NCBI GenBank assembly: GCA_016124845.1
Contig: WGMW01000027.1
Location: 1-64,000, forward strand
DNA length: 64,000 bases
Source of the DNA: Flavobacteriales bacterium
Lineage (GTDB): Bacteria > Bacteroidota > Bacteroidia > UBA10329
Direction of reading: 5' to 3'
Shown in pieces: positions 44,301 through 53,134 of this stretch (position 1 is the stretch's first letter; each line of letters opens with the position of its first letter). The notes beneath the pieces were generated by a model. It saw only the letters and a list, made by a program, of their open reading frames with translations. It searched no databases and had not been told where the DNA came from. Both the position numbers and the translations under genes were made by a program.

Positions 44301-45461
44301 GTTGCTGCTGCCTGTGGTGTTGCCATCTCCGGCATTGGTTCCCAGAAACGTGTTGCCTGCACCCGTGGTGGTGGCAAAACCCGTCCGATAGCCCAAAAAG
44401 GTGTTGGATGAACCTGTGGCATACCGACCACTTGATGTTCCGAAGTAGCTGTTGGCTGTGCCTATCAGATTCTCACGTCCTGCCTGAAAACCGACATACG
44501 AGTTGTTGCCGCCCGTGGTGGTGTTGTAACCGGCCTGGAAGCCGATGTAAATGTTGTTGCTCACATCCACCGCATTGTAGCCCGACTGGAAACCGATGTT
44601 GGTATTGTTGCTACCTGACTGATTCTTGTAACCTGCGGCATTCCCGATGGCGATGTTGTTGTTTCCCGTGGTGGTGTTATAACCTGCATAATAACCGATA
44701 AATGCATTTCGACTTCCGCTGGTTACCTTGCTACCTGCATGGTCGCCAATAAATGCATTGCGTTCTCCAGAACCTCCAGCGGCAATGCCATCGCCCGCAC
44801 CGGGACCAATGGACACGTTCAGGTCGCCCAGCATGTGAAGCGCGTTCTCTCCCCCGAAGGTGATGCGTGCATCAGCGTCCATGTCCAGCTCACCATCGGT
44901 GGTGAAACGGGCAACTTCCATATCGTTTGTTCTGATGGTCAGATCTTGCGCATCCAGCGTGCCGATGAAGTTGACCGAATCATCAGTACCAGCGTTTCCA
45001 TTGATGGTCCAATCATTTGGGTCGTTCCGCGAGCCGCCATCATTGCCTGAACCGCTTCTTTCTGCATAAAGTGCATAAGGAACGCTGAGCAGTTGAGAGG
45101 TTCCCATCTGCTGAAAATGGCCGTAGCCTTCCGCATCCATTTCCACGCTCAGATAATGCGAATCAGCTCCCCAATCGATTGTGCTGAATTCGCCTTCGAG
45201 AATCTCACCTGCTCCAATTGCCAGATTGAACAGACCGAGTTTGTTGGTCGTCACGGTGTGTTCCTCAGAATAGACCGGCCGGTCGAGGTCGTTTCCGCTC
45301 ATGATGGCGATCCGAAGAATTACTTCCGAATCGGATAGGGCTTTTCCATCAGCATCGCGGGCCACAGCTTGGTAGTTGAACTTCTGCGGGGCCTGCTGCG
45401 CGAGTGCGGGCAAAAGGAAAAAGGAAAAAGGAAAAAGGAGAGAAAGGAGGAGCTTTTTCAT
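41301..45461 (-). CDS. Giant exported tail-fibre-like adhesin B with S74 chaperone domain
   Basis: The 1386-residue protein has a signal peptide (MKKLLLSLLFPFSFFLLPALA) whose coding sequence contains a 7-nt tandem repeat. An N-terminal Bacteroidota cap domain (FNYQAVARDADGKALSDSEV...LLSVPYALYAE) follows. Then come YadA-head-like repeats (NNNIAIGNAAGYKNQSGSNN, NIYIGFQAGYNTTTG) and several NVGIGTSAPSAKLHVEG-type units with a DADGDTKIQVEESADEDIIRFD module. It ends in an S74 domain (SDRRLKQDINEYSDGLEAL, VGVIAQELQEIAPYM) and a coiled coil. The start is the ATG at 45461 that opens the signal peptide. It is probably a trimeric surface fibre co-transcribed with fibre C, 93 bp upstream. Confidence 0.85.
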   Translation of the reverse strand: MKKLLLSLLFPFSFFLLPALAQQAPQKFNYQAVARDADGKALSDSEVILRIAIMSGNDLDRPVYSEEHTVTTNKLGLFNLAIGAGEILEGEFSTIDWGADSHYLSVEMDAEGYGHFQQMGTSQLLSVPYALYAERSGSGNDGGSRNDPNDWTINGNAGTDDSVNFIGTLDAQDLTIRTNDMEVARFTTDGELDMDADARITFGGENALHMLGDLNVSIGPGAGDGIAAGGSGERNAFIGDHAGSKVTSGSRNAFIGYYAGYNTTTGNNNIAIGNAAGYKNQSGSNNTNIGFQSGYNAVDVSNNIYIGFQAGYNTTTGGNNSYVGFQAGRENLIGTANSYFGTSSGRYATGSSNTFLGYRTGFATTTGAGNTFLGTNAGDGNTTGSSNTYIGANADGSPTLSNATAIGAGATVTQSNSLVLGSSANVGIGTSAPSAKLHVEGTMKLVDGNQADGYVLTSDASGNASWQATATAIEIADADGDTKIQVEESADEDIIRFDMAGTEFFRMDSGRLEVLNTGSSVFLGELAGASDDLDYNSNTALGYLTLNENETGAYNVVVGSQALQRGNVNNNTAVGYWSLRQQSFPGNVGDENTALGYKAGYGFEGSNSVLLGAHAGESMVGDNKLYIENSNADSSAALIYGEFDNDFLAVNGTLRINNGTQADGYVLTSDSVGNANWTAASSLPVTSVFDTLNGVVLPGSMVDETADDFVFGSPQLDDDGNTDHDSRFFFDKGKGAFRAGLVNLNEWDASNIGNYSFASGYGTTAKGISATALGYLTDASGVKATALGSQTTASGDVSTAMGTSTVASGVNATAMGFNTTASGGYSTTMGLFSTASGYSATSIGHYTKAPSAYEVTIGRYSTNYTPSNSSDWDLADRLFTIGNGTGSSNRSDAMVVLKSGEIGVGTSTPDTTLHVVGQIKYEDGNQADGYVLTSDADGNASWQSVATSAELTDADGDTKIQVEESADEDIIRFDIAGSERLTIGTNAYGYTNIAFANDPDDNTFIGRAAGISNSSGTLNVFLGGLAGEMNTSGGANTFIGRKAGSSNTTGSNNTFVGNIAGRYQTTETENTFIGSSSGYNASSGGANVYIGYQSGFNATNGASNVYIGNGAGRECANGTHNIFIGKNAGYNETGSNKLYIANSNTSTPLIYGEFDNDLLLVNGELNVTNGLEVNTTDGTTETKLLSLLTATGRNFDILTPDTADLNSPFVFKTGNSFLFRVDASDALTINQNGNVGIFATSPTYALQVNGTAAKTGGGSWTATSDRRLKQDINEYSDGLEALMQIRPVTYHYNEKSGYDTEPEYVGVIAQELQEIAPYMVGNFEKDGTEYLNVDNSAMTYMLINAVKELKAENDALKAELSAEKASNSSRLERIEAQLGLESTISK
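45412..45438. repeat. Heptanucleotide tandem repeat in the signal-peptide codons of fibre B
   Basis: On the coding strand CCTTTTT is repeated three full times plus six bases. It encodes part of the hydrophobic core of the signal peptide. Because 7 is not a multiple of 3, gain or loss of one unit shifts the frame and would abolish the protein. Confidence 0.85.
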
Positions 45462-45554
45462 GTTATTGGGAATATTGATTTTGTATTGGCGCACATGTTG
45501 ATGCTTAGGGTGTGGTTGTCTCATGACTTTAACGTTTGCCTTTGGGATCTTTTA

Positions 45555-48500
45555 TTACAGACTACCAATGACCATGAACTGCAATGATTCTGAAGTACCA
45601 CTTACATTATCATCTCTATTGTAGATGAAGGATGTGGTGTTGTAAAAACCTATTCGACCGGATGAATCATCAACAGTTATTACCTGAGCATCAATATGAT
45701 ATACGGCTGACATGGTAGGCCAGGAACTTGGGTAAGTAACAAGTTGGTTTCCATCGGTTGTGGAATTGACGCGCCCCCAGGCAATGACCATGTTTCCGAT
45801 GACCTGATAGCCGGTGTTGCCCATGCTCTGATACATGGCCAAACCCCAACTTGCATTTCCACTACCGTCAGACTGAAGTACCTTATTGGCGCCCTGTGTG
45901 CCATCCACCAGTTGAAAGTCTCCTTCAACATCCAGAGTCGCACTTGGACTCACAGTTCCAACTCCTATATTCCCATCCACCACAAGGTTATTGTTTCCTG
46001 GATCAGACGTGCCACCAACGTGAAGGCTGTTCAGATCCATGTCCAACCATTTCATGTTGGCGGTAGAAACGAGAGCTCCCCAGCCATCTTGGTTCTTGAT
46101 GGCAAGACCGCCACCATTTCCGTTGAAATGACCGTCTCCGGCCTCGCCCGTATTGTAGTAGTTCTCATCAAAGAAAAGAACACCGTTGGCATCAGTGGTG
46201 TTGGATATTTCGGAGTTGGTCAACTGAATACCTCCAGTATTTGTAAGGTGAAGCGGTTCGCCTGATGAAACACCACCGATGCCTACATGTTTGGAGTTGT
46301 CAATGACCATGGCCTCAACACCACCAGCGTCAAATCGGATATAGTCCTCATCTGTGCTTTCTTCCACTTGGATCTTAGTATCACCATCGGCATCCACCAG
46401 TTCGTTTATTCCGGTTATCGAGGCTGGTGCTGTCCAGACCATGGTCCCGTTCGCATCCGAAACAGGGATATATCCCGCACTCTGGTTGCCATCCACCATT
46501 CTGATGGATCCTATCACATGCAGTTCATCTTGGGGCGAAGAGGCACCGATACCTACATTTCCGTTGGCGGCTATGCGCATTCGTTCTGTCGCGGATGCAC
46601 TACTCGTCTGATTGTTTTTGGTCATGAACAGGATATTTCCGCTCTTGTTGCTGTTTCCTTGATTTCCAGAAGCTGTAGCACGTATAACGGCTGCCGCATC
46701 CACACTTGATGGTGCGGTGTCATCGTTATTGTCAAAAAGCAGTTCGCCCATCACTTCACCATCGTTCGTGTTGTTGTCATTTCTGGTGAAAAGCATCTGT
46801 GGTCCTGTGGCCGATTCAATATTCAGTTGGCGGTCTGGAGTGGCTGTTCCAATTCCGATATTTCCTGTATTGCTGTTGTACATATCGTTTCCGTTCACGG
46901 TCCAATCGCCATCGTCTGCTGTAGTTATTGTTGTGGGGTCGGTCCAGACCACGTTGCCCAAACCATCTGTGGTCATCAGATAACCGCTGCTCCCATCCAC
47001 AGTAGGTAGGCTATAGGCATTATTAATATTCAGTATTCCATTTATTCGGAGAAGATCATTGTCAAACTCACCATATATAAGAGGCGAAGTTGAGTTGGTG
47101 TTCTCTATGTATAGTTTATTGTCACCAGTTTCTTGCCATCCGGCAGAATAACCTAAAAAAACGTTGTTGCTTCCGGTACTTCCATAGCCTGCGGAATAGC
47201 CCAGATATGTGTTGTTTGACCCCGAGATGTTGTTCCGTCCCGACCAATTTCCAATGCTTACATTGTATTGGCCGGTTGTATTATTTTCCAAGCTATTGTA
47301 TCCCATGGCAATATTGCCGTTGCCAGTGGTGTTGCTGTTAAGAGTGTTTCTGCCAACGGCAGTGTTGAATATTCCTGTGGTATTTGTGTGCAAGGCATCT
47401 TTACCAAAGGCGGAGTTGGAATGTGCTGTGGTATTCGAGCTCAGAGCGCCATCTCCAACTGCCGAATTGCTATCTCCAGTTGTATTGCTTGTCAAAGCAT
47501 TGCCAATGGCCGTATTGTAATTTCCGTTGGTATTGGCCCCTAAAGTTCCTTTGCCTATGGCAGTATTGTTGCGTCCAGACGTGTTCGAAGCCAATGCCTG
47601 ATACCCGAAGGCTGCGTTGTTTATCCCCGTATTCACGTTCAGTGCCTGATATCCGAATGAAGTACTGAAAGGGGTTCCAAGATCCAAGTATCCAGCCTTT
47701 TCTCCATTTACTCTGATCATAAGTGGCTGCGCGTCCGTTGTCCCGATGAAATTGGAGGATGGTGTGGTTGCCGAGTTTCCTGTCAAACTCCATCCTTGGT
47801 TTGAAACAATGGTGCTTGGGTCGGTCCATGTCATGGTTCCGTTGGCATCTGAAACCGGGATATACCCCACAGCTTGGTTCCCATCCACCATTCTTATAGA
47901 GCCTGCCACATGAAGTCGGTCTCCAGGGGTATTGGTTCCTAACCCAACGTATCCCGTGTTTCCAACGCCTACAACGGTCATCACCTCTGTTTGCGCGTTG
48001 GTCTGATCCTCAAATATGAAATGCAGATCGTTCGTTGTGGCTCCATAATCCTTATAAATGATGCTTGAACCCGTGGTGCCAAGATCTACGCTGAAGCCAC
48101 TTTGTATTCCATTATTGTCCAATTGAAGTTTATGCTGAGGAGCAGTAGTTCCCATTCCCACATTCCCATCGCTAAGCAGTACCATGTCCGGTGCTTCTGA
48201 TGCGGTGGACTGCGCATGGAACTGAAGCGCATTGGAACTCACTCCCAATCCGTAGAAGTCAGTTCCCGCTGCATTGTTGTAAATGGCCAGCTTCTTACCG
48301 GCCACATCAGTTATCGAACTTCCTAAACCTGAACCCAAACTCAGCAGGTTCGTTGGAGTTGTTGTGCCGATGCCCACATTGCCACTTACTGCGGAGTATT
48401 GATCGTTTCCGCTTATGGTCCAATCTCCGTCATCAGCGGTTGAAATAGTTGTAGGATCGGTCCAGGTCATGGTTCCGTTGGCATCGGAAACAGGAATGTA

Positions 48501-51287
48501 ACCGGCAGCAGCACCTGTTTCCATCTGGATATGTCCTGCTACATCCAATTTCGTATCCGGTGTCTCATCGCCAATGCCCACATTTCCGTTCACATCGATA
48601 TTGAAGCGCTGGGAAGCGGTTGAGTTTTGATAGATGGCAAAGTCTTTTAGACCCGTACCTGTTCTGTCCTGTAAAATACCCCAATCGTCTATCCGTACTG
48701 TTGCTCTTTCACTGGTTGGATGTGTAGAAGGGGTGATGACCAATGATGACGGATACTGGTTGCTTCCTGTTTCAATGGTAACGGTCGGTCCGCTTGCGCT
48801 GGTTGGAATAACATGGAGGGCGGTGGAGGGCGAAGTGGTGCCAATACCCACGTTACCATCCGGTTGAATGGTCACTCGGTCGTAGGTGTTCGAGTTATCG
48901 TTGAATGCGAAATGCAATCCTCCAGCGGGCGCGGCATTGAACCGCATGAACCAACCGTAATTGTAGGTTGGCTCGGCCAAACGGATTCCAGCATAACCGG
49001 AATTGACCGATGCCGCATCAACTCGAATATAATTGTCAGAACCGTCTTTTCTGAGATGAAGCAATTCTGAGGGTGTGGTAGCACCGATTCCCACATTGCC
49101 CGATACGGCCGAATATTGGTCGTTTCCGTTAATGGTCCAATCTCCATCATCAGCGGTTGATATGGTTGTGGGGTCGGTCCACGAAACGACTCCCGAACCA
49201 TTGGTGGTCATCAAATAGCCGCCAGCTCCATCAGCGTTTGGAAGGTCGTATGCATCATTGATATTGAGCGTTCCATTCTTGTAAACGGTAAGTGCATTGC
49301 TTCTATTGGCTGAATTGATGCCATTTCCGACCACAAAACTCCGGTCATTTGCATTGTATCCGTTGGTACTTGTTGGAACGTATTCGGTAGCATTTGCTCC
49401 CACAACAAATTCACTATAGGAAAAAGCCGTGTTATTCTGTCCGAATGCAGCACCATTGTTTGCAGAAACGCTATTGCTGTTTCCCGCTCCAATAAAGCCA
49501 CCTCTCGAAGTAACGGAATTGGAAATTCCACCACCGATGAACGCCTCATCAGCCGAAATGGTATTACTCTCACCACCGGCAATGGCAGATTGGCTTCCAG
49601 ATAGGGTGTCTCTGTATCCCCAAACAAAGGATTGAGAATTATTGCCCTGAGCCATATGGCTGAATTGACCACCGACCATCGACTTCTGACCACCCACCGA
49701 ATTATTCTGGCCAAACGCGGCTGAGTAAACATTTGAAACCGTGTTGCCAGAACCGGCAACGATGCTTCTACCGCTTGTTACCGAGTTTCCTTGACCAAAA
49801 GCTGCTGAGTAGGGTGCAGAAACATCATTGGTAGCACCGCCACCAATAAAACTGTGGTCGCCAGAAATAGTGTTGATTTCTCCTCCGGCAATTACGCTGT
49901 ATGAGGCTCCAGTTGTGACCGTGTCTTTCATTCCACCTATTACGGCTGAACTGGATGACCCGACAAATGCTTTGTCGCCACCACCTATAAAGGCTGCTCC
50001 TGCACTGGCCGTACTCTCTCTGCCAAATACTGCGGAGTAGGCGCCTCCTGAGGTGATCGTGTTCTGATAACCTGCCGCAAATCCGTTATTACCAGCAACT
50101 GAATTCTGATAACCGGCACCGATTGCGGCATTGCTTCCGGTAACCGTTTGCCCATCAAAACCTACAATGGATGAACCGACCACTTGGAACTTTGCATCAG
50201 GGGTTGATGTTCCAACACCCACGTTGCCTGAAACGGCTGAATATTCATCATTACCGCTGACCGTCCAATCACCATCATCGATCAACGAGTTTGGATCTGT
50301 CCAGGAAACCGAACCGGTGCCGTCCGTGGCCAAAACATAGCCATTGGTACCATCTACAGTTGGAAAACTATAAGTGTTGTTCACATTAAGCGTTCCATTC
50401 ACTCGCAGCAGAGCATTGTCAAACTCGCCATAGATCAGCGGACTGTTGGTATTGGAGTTTGCGATATAGAGCTTATTGGAACCGGATGAGTTCCGTCCAG
50501 CGGCATTGCCCAAAAAGACACTGTTGCTGCCTGTATTGGCATTTCCAGCCTCGACACCTATCGCCACATTCTGATCTCCATTGTTTTGGTACAAAGCATA
50601 GGAACCGATGGCGATATTTTGGGATCCAGATGTGTTGTTCCACATCACATCCCTTCCGAAAGCGATGTTGTGGTCGCCAGAAACCATATAATTCATGGTT
50701 CTTGAACCCATGCCCACATTATAGTTTCCCGTTGTTAGGTTGAGCAGCGGACGGTCACCAATGGCCGTGTTGTATTGTCCATTCACCAAACTTCGCAGTA
50801 CACCTGTTCCAAAGGCTGTGTTTCGTTGACCGGTCCCCGTCAATTCACCAGCGTCATCTCCATAGAAAACGTTCCAATTGGTGTTGGTTATGCGAACCCG
50901 TCCCGCTTCCATTCGGAAATACTCGGTACCGGCCACGTCAAACCTGATCAGGTCTTCATCAGGGCTTTCTTCAACCTGTACCTTGGTGTCCTGATCGGCA
51001 TCTTCGAGCAGGTTTGAAGAACCGCTTCCGAAAATGACCCATTGCGTGCCATCCCAACCCTCGAAGTTGGTACCGTTCCAACGGATGGTTCCAGCACCGC
51101 CCTGAGGCGCGCCTGTTGTATTGTTGTAGTCAGTGCCGACCTTGATGGCCCCGTTCACGTCAAGCATTTCCAACGGATTCGGTACTTCAATGCCCACACC
51201 GTTCTGAGCGTGTACCATTTGAAGGGATGAGGCCAGCAAAAGGATAAAACTGATAACCAGAATTTGAATGAGAGTTGACTTTTTCAT
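45555..51287 (-). CDS. Giant exported tail-fibre-like adhesin C with gp53-like tip
   Basis: The 1910-residue protein has a signal peptide (MKKSTLIQILVISFILLLASSLQMVHA) and an N-terminal cap homologous to fibre A (LEMLDVNGAIKVGTD...GGAGTIRWNGT...GWDGTQW). It continues with many NVGIGTTxP units and long YadA-head-like runs (NTAIGDRPLLNLTTGNYN, AFGQNNSVGGQKSMVGG, NTAVGRNTLNSNTTGNGN). Unlike A and B, it ends not in S74 but in about 85 residues resembling the phage tail-fibre gp53-like tip (GYQVIGNMVIAWGRVNS...VTYPSSWPTMSAVYHI). The ATG at 51287 opens the signal peptide. It is a predicted surface adhesin. Confidence 0.82.
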   Translation of the reverse strand: MKKSTLIQILVISFILLLASSLQMVHAQNGVGIEVPNPLEMLDVNGAIKVGTDYNNTTGAPQGGAGTIRWNGTNFEGWDGTQWVIFGSGSSNLLEDADQDTKVQVEESPDEDLIRFDVAGTEYFRMEAGRVRITNTNWNVFYGDDAGELTGTGQRNTAFGTGVLRSLVNGQYNTAIGDRPLLNLTTGNYNVGMGSRTMNYMVSGDHNIAFGRDVMWNNTSGSQNIAIGSYALYQNNGDQNVAIGVEAGNANTGSNSVFLGNAAGRNSSGSNKLYIANSNTNSPLIYGEFDNALLRVNGTLNVNNTYSFPTVDGTNGYVLATDGTGSVSWTDPNSLIDDGDWTVSGNDEYSAVSGNVGVGTSTPDAKFQVVGSSIVGFDGQTVTGSNAAIGAGYQNSVAGNNGFAAGYQNTITSGGAYSAVFGRESTASAGAAFIGGGDKAFVGSSSSAVIGGMKDTVTTGASYSVIAGGEINTISGDHSFIGGGATNDVSAPYSAAFGQGNSVTSGRSIVAGSGNTVSNVYSAAFGQNNSVGGQKSMVGGQFSHMAQGNNSQSFVWGYRDTLSGSQSAIAGGESNTISADEAFIGGGISNSVTSRGGFIGAGNSNSVSANNGAAFGQNNTAFSYSEFVVGANATEYVPTSTNGYNANDRSFVVGNGINSANRSNALTVYKNGTLNINDAYDLPNADGAGGYLMTTNGSGVVSWTDPTTISTADDGDWTINGNDQYSAVSGNVGIGATTPSELLHLRKDGSDNYIRVDAASVNSGYAGIRLAEPTYNYGWFMRFNAAPAGGLHFAFNDNSNTYDRVTIQPDGNVGIGTTSPSTALHVIPTSASGPTVTIETGSNQYPSSLVITPSTHPTSERATVRIDDWGILQDRTGTGLKDFAIYQNSTASQRFNIDVNGNVGIGDETPDTKLDVAGHIQMETGAAAGYIPVSDANGTMTWTDPTTISTADDGDWTISGNDQYSAVSGNVGIGTTTPTNLLSLGSGLGSSITDVAGKKLAIYNNAAGTDFYGLGVSSNALQFHAQSTASEAPDMVLLSDGNVGMGTTAPQHKLQLDNNGIQSGFSVDLGTTGSSIIYKDYGATTNDLHFIFEDQTNAQTEVMTVVGVGNTGYVGLGTNTPGDRLHVAGSIRMVDGNQAVGYIPVSDANGTMTWTDPSTIVSNQGWSLTGNSATTPSSNFIGTTDAQPLMIRVNGEKAGYLDLGTPFSTSFGYQALNVNTGINNAAFGYQALASNTSGRNNTAIGKGTLGANTNGNYNTAIGNALTSNTTGDSNSAVGDGALSSNTTAHSNSAFGKDALHTNTTGIFNTAVGRNTLNSNTTGNGNIAMGYNSLENNTTGQYNVSIGNWSGRNNISGSNNTYLGYSAGYGSTGSNNVFLGYSAGWQETGDNKLYIENTNSTSPLIYGEFDNDLLRINGILNINNAYSLPTVDGSSGYLMTTDGLGNVVWTDPTTITTADDGDWTVNGNDMYNSNTGNIGIGTATPDRQLNIESATGPQMLFTRNDNNTNDGEVMGELLFDNNDDTAPSSVDAAAVIRATASGNQGNSNKSGNILFMTKNNQTSSASATERMRIAANGNVGIGASSPQDELHVIGSIRMVDGNQSAGYIPVSDANGTMVWTAPASITGINELVDADGDTKIQVEESTDEDYIRFDAGGVEAMVIDNSKHVGIGGVSSGEPLHLTNTGGIQLTNSEISNTTDANGVLFFDENYYNTGEAGDGHFNGNGGGLAIKNQDGWGALVSTANMKWLDMDLNSLHVGGTSDPGNNNLVVDGNIGVGTVSPSATLDVEGDFQLVDGTQGANKVLQSDGSGNASWGLAMYQSMGNTGYQVIGNMVIAWGRVNSTTDGNQLVTYPSSWPTMSAVYHIDAQVITVDDSSGRIGFYNTTSFIYNRDDNVSGTSESLQFMVIGSL

Positions 51288-51619
51288 GATGGATGGTTTG
51301 ATGTTCCCAAAGGTCGATTGCGCTATTGCTGTTGCCATTACAGTTTTACATTTCTGTTTTACACTATTCTGAATTGGTCGTGTTCAAAAGGTCATTGTTC
51401 GGCACTTTTTGAACTTGATTTCAAAGTTCTGCCCCAAGCCAACGCTTACCCAAACAACTTTTTACATTTCGGGGTGGTTTAAAACGATTTTTTAACGATT
51501 GAATCGGTCTTTTTTGAACTTGGATAACCTTTCGTTTCCTTGGAATTAAGGGTGTTTCAAACAATTGATTTTGTTTGGTTGAATACGAGTTTGAAAGCTT
51601 GTGGCATCTACATTTGGGT
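51288..51619. promoter_or_regulatory. Divergent intergenic region between fibre C and partner B
   Basis: The 332 bp have no coding frame. TTTTTGAACTTG occurs twice (51406-51417 and 51511-51522), and the first copy also pairs with GTTCAAAA at 51382-51389 as an 8-bp inverted repeat. No perfect TAnnTTTG was found for either direction, suggesting factor-dependent or unusual promoters. Confidence 0.45.
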
Positions 51620-53134
51620 ATGCGAATAAAGTTGGCAGAAGAGGTTTTCGGACTGATAAAGGGGCTTTCGAGAACCGAAAAGGCCTACATCAAAAAGCGT
51701 GGTTTCGGCAAAACTGAAAGTAAGCTTGCCATTGGTTTCGACATCATCAACAGCTTTGACGATTTTGATGAGACCGCCATTACAGATAAGCTTCAGAATC
51801 AGAAGGTTAACCCGAAGGAGATCTACAAACGGCTTCTTCCCGTCATTTTGAGTTCGTTGAGACAATATCATGCTGGGAGCACGCCTGAGATTGAACTGAA
51901 TGAGATAATCGTTGCGGCCAGATTGCTTATCAGGCGGAAGCAAAGAACCCTCGGTCTCAGAGAAATTGAACGCGGTATTGAAATAGCTCGGTCGAACGAA
52001 CACTATCCGAGTTTGGTAGAGCTGAATGGTCTGAAGCAAATGGCGCTTCGCATAAGCCATCAGCCAACATCCGAGGATGATGCGGACAATTACTCCATTT
52101 CTTTGGATGCCGTGAAGAATCTCGAAAGAAGTATTCATCTGGATTATCTCTACCGAAGGATTTCCGGCATTTTACAGGAAGGCTTCGTTACAAAGAAAGT
52201 TAGGAATGAACTGGTTCAGGAGATTCTTGAGCATCCTGCTCTTCAGGAGGCAACGAAGAACTCCTATCGTACTTACGTACTTCGTTTGCGCATACAGGCG
52301 GCATGCTATTACTTCTCAGGCCAATGGGAGGAAGCAATTCGGACAGGGATCACGCAACTGGAAGGAATGCCTGCCTTCGAAGATGGGTCTGAGAGTAACA
52401 TTCGAAACAGAATGGTCATGCTTATGGATCTGGCCAATCTCTACCAGCTCATTTATGATCACGACAACTATTTGAAGACCAGAGAGGAGTTTGAAGCTGG
52501 CATGGTTTACAATTCGGCATTCTTCGATCTGACAGCCGCAAAAGTGAAAATGGGTCGTTCTTTGGCTGATATGAACAATGCTTTACTAAGCGGTCATCTT
52601 AACGAAGCGGTCATGGTCGGGGAGGGGTTGCTGGCGAGCACAGAACCACAACTTCTGGTAACGGTGATCAAGAAAAGAATCATGTCTGCCATCGCCTTGG
52701 CTTACTTTTATAAGGAAGAGTATTCCAAGGCCATCCATTACATCAATACCGAATATTCTATTTCCGATTCGAATGCGCTGAACGATTGCGTCCGTTGGAT
52801 CGAGTTGCTATGCTGGTTCCATTTAAACGATCAGTCGATGTTCGAATCGAGGTGGCTGTCTTGGAGTCGTCAATTGAAGAAGCTGGATTCGGGATATGAG
52901 TGGGAGGAATTGGTTATGAAAACGTTGAAGCAGGCTTACGGAAAACCGAAACATGAACTGATGTCGATAATGACGGAGCTGAACCAAAAACTGAAGCAGA
53001 TGGAATTGGAATTGCGGACTGCCCTGATGGGAGAGTTCGATTTTTTGGTTTGGACTGAAAGTCTATCGCTTGGAAGACCGATGATCCTTCTAATAAAGGA
53101 CATGTATCGAAACCATCGGCCTTCTTTACTGTAA
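51620..53134 (+). CDS. Helical-repeat (TPR-like) protein, fibre-locus partner B
   Basis: The 504-residue soluble, alpha-helical protein is a paralogue of partner A (16131-17618) and, more distantly, of protein C (36162-37724). LAEEVFGLIKGLSRTEKAYIKK aligns with LAEEAYNLVKTMSAAEKKYFKR. The ATG at 51620 matches the paralogue's start; the 15 residues upstream open with TTG. It is divergent from fibre C exactly as partner A is from fibre A. Its stop overlaps the convergent ferritin-like gene by 9 bp. The function is unknown. Confidence 0.72.
   Translation: MRIKLAEEVFGLIKGLSRTEKAYIKKRGFGKTESKLAIGFDIINSFDDFDETAITDKLQNQKVNPKEIYKRLLPVILSSLRQYHAGSTPEIELNEIIVAARLLIRRKQRTLGLREIERGIEIARSNEHYPSLVELNGLKQMALRISHQPTSEDDADNYSISLDAVKNLERSIHLDYLYRRISGILQEGFVTKKVRNELVQEILEHPALQEATKNSYRTYVLRLRIQAACYYFSGQWEEAIRTGITQLEGMPAFEDGSESNIRNRMVMLMDLANLYQLIYDHDNYLKTREEFEAGMVYNSAFFDLTAAKVKMGRSLADMNNALLSGHLNEAVMVGEGLLASTEPQLLVTVIKKRIMSAIALAYFYKEEYSKAIHYINTEYSISDSNALNDCVRWIELLCWFHLNDQSMFESRWLSWSRQLKKLDSGYEWEELVMKTLKQAYGKPKHELMSIMTELNQKLKQMELELRTALMGEFDFLVWTESLSLGRPMILLIKDMYRNHRPSLL

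Noticed and set aside
45744-50743. Many antisense frames of 60-180 codons inside the fibre genes
   Set aside because: The repetitive Gly/Asn/Thr-rich coding sequence leaves few stops on the opposite strand; none has a promoter, signal peptide or known motif.
17947-51287. Prophage or phage tail module
   Set aside because: S74 and gp53-like domains are phage-like, but the proteins have secretion signals and there are no capsid, portal, terminase, holin or integrase genes nearby.
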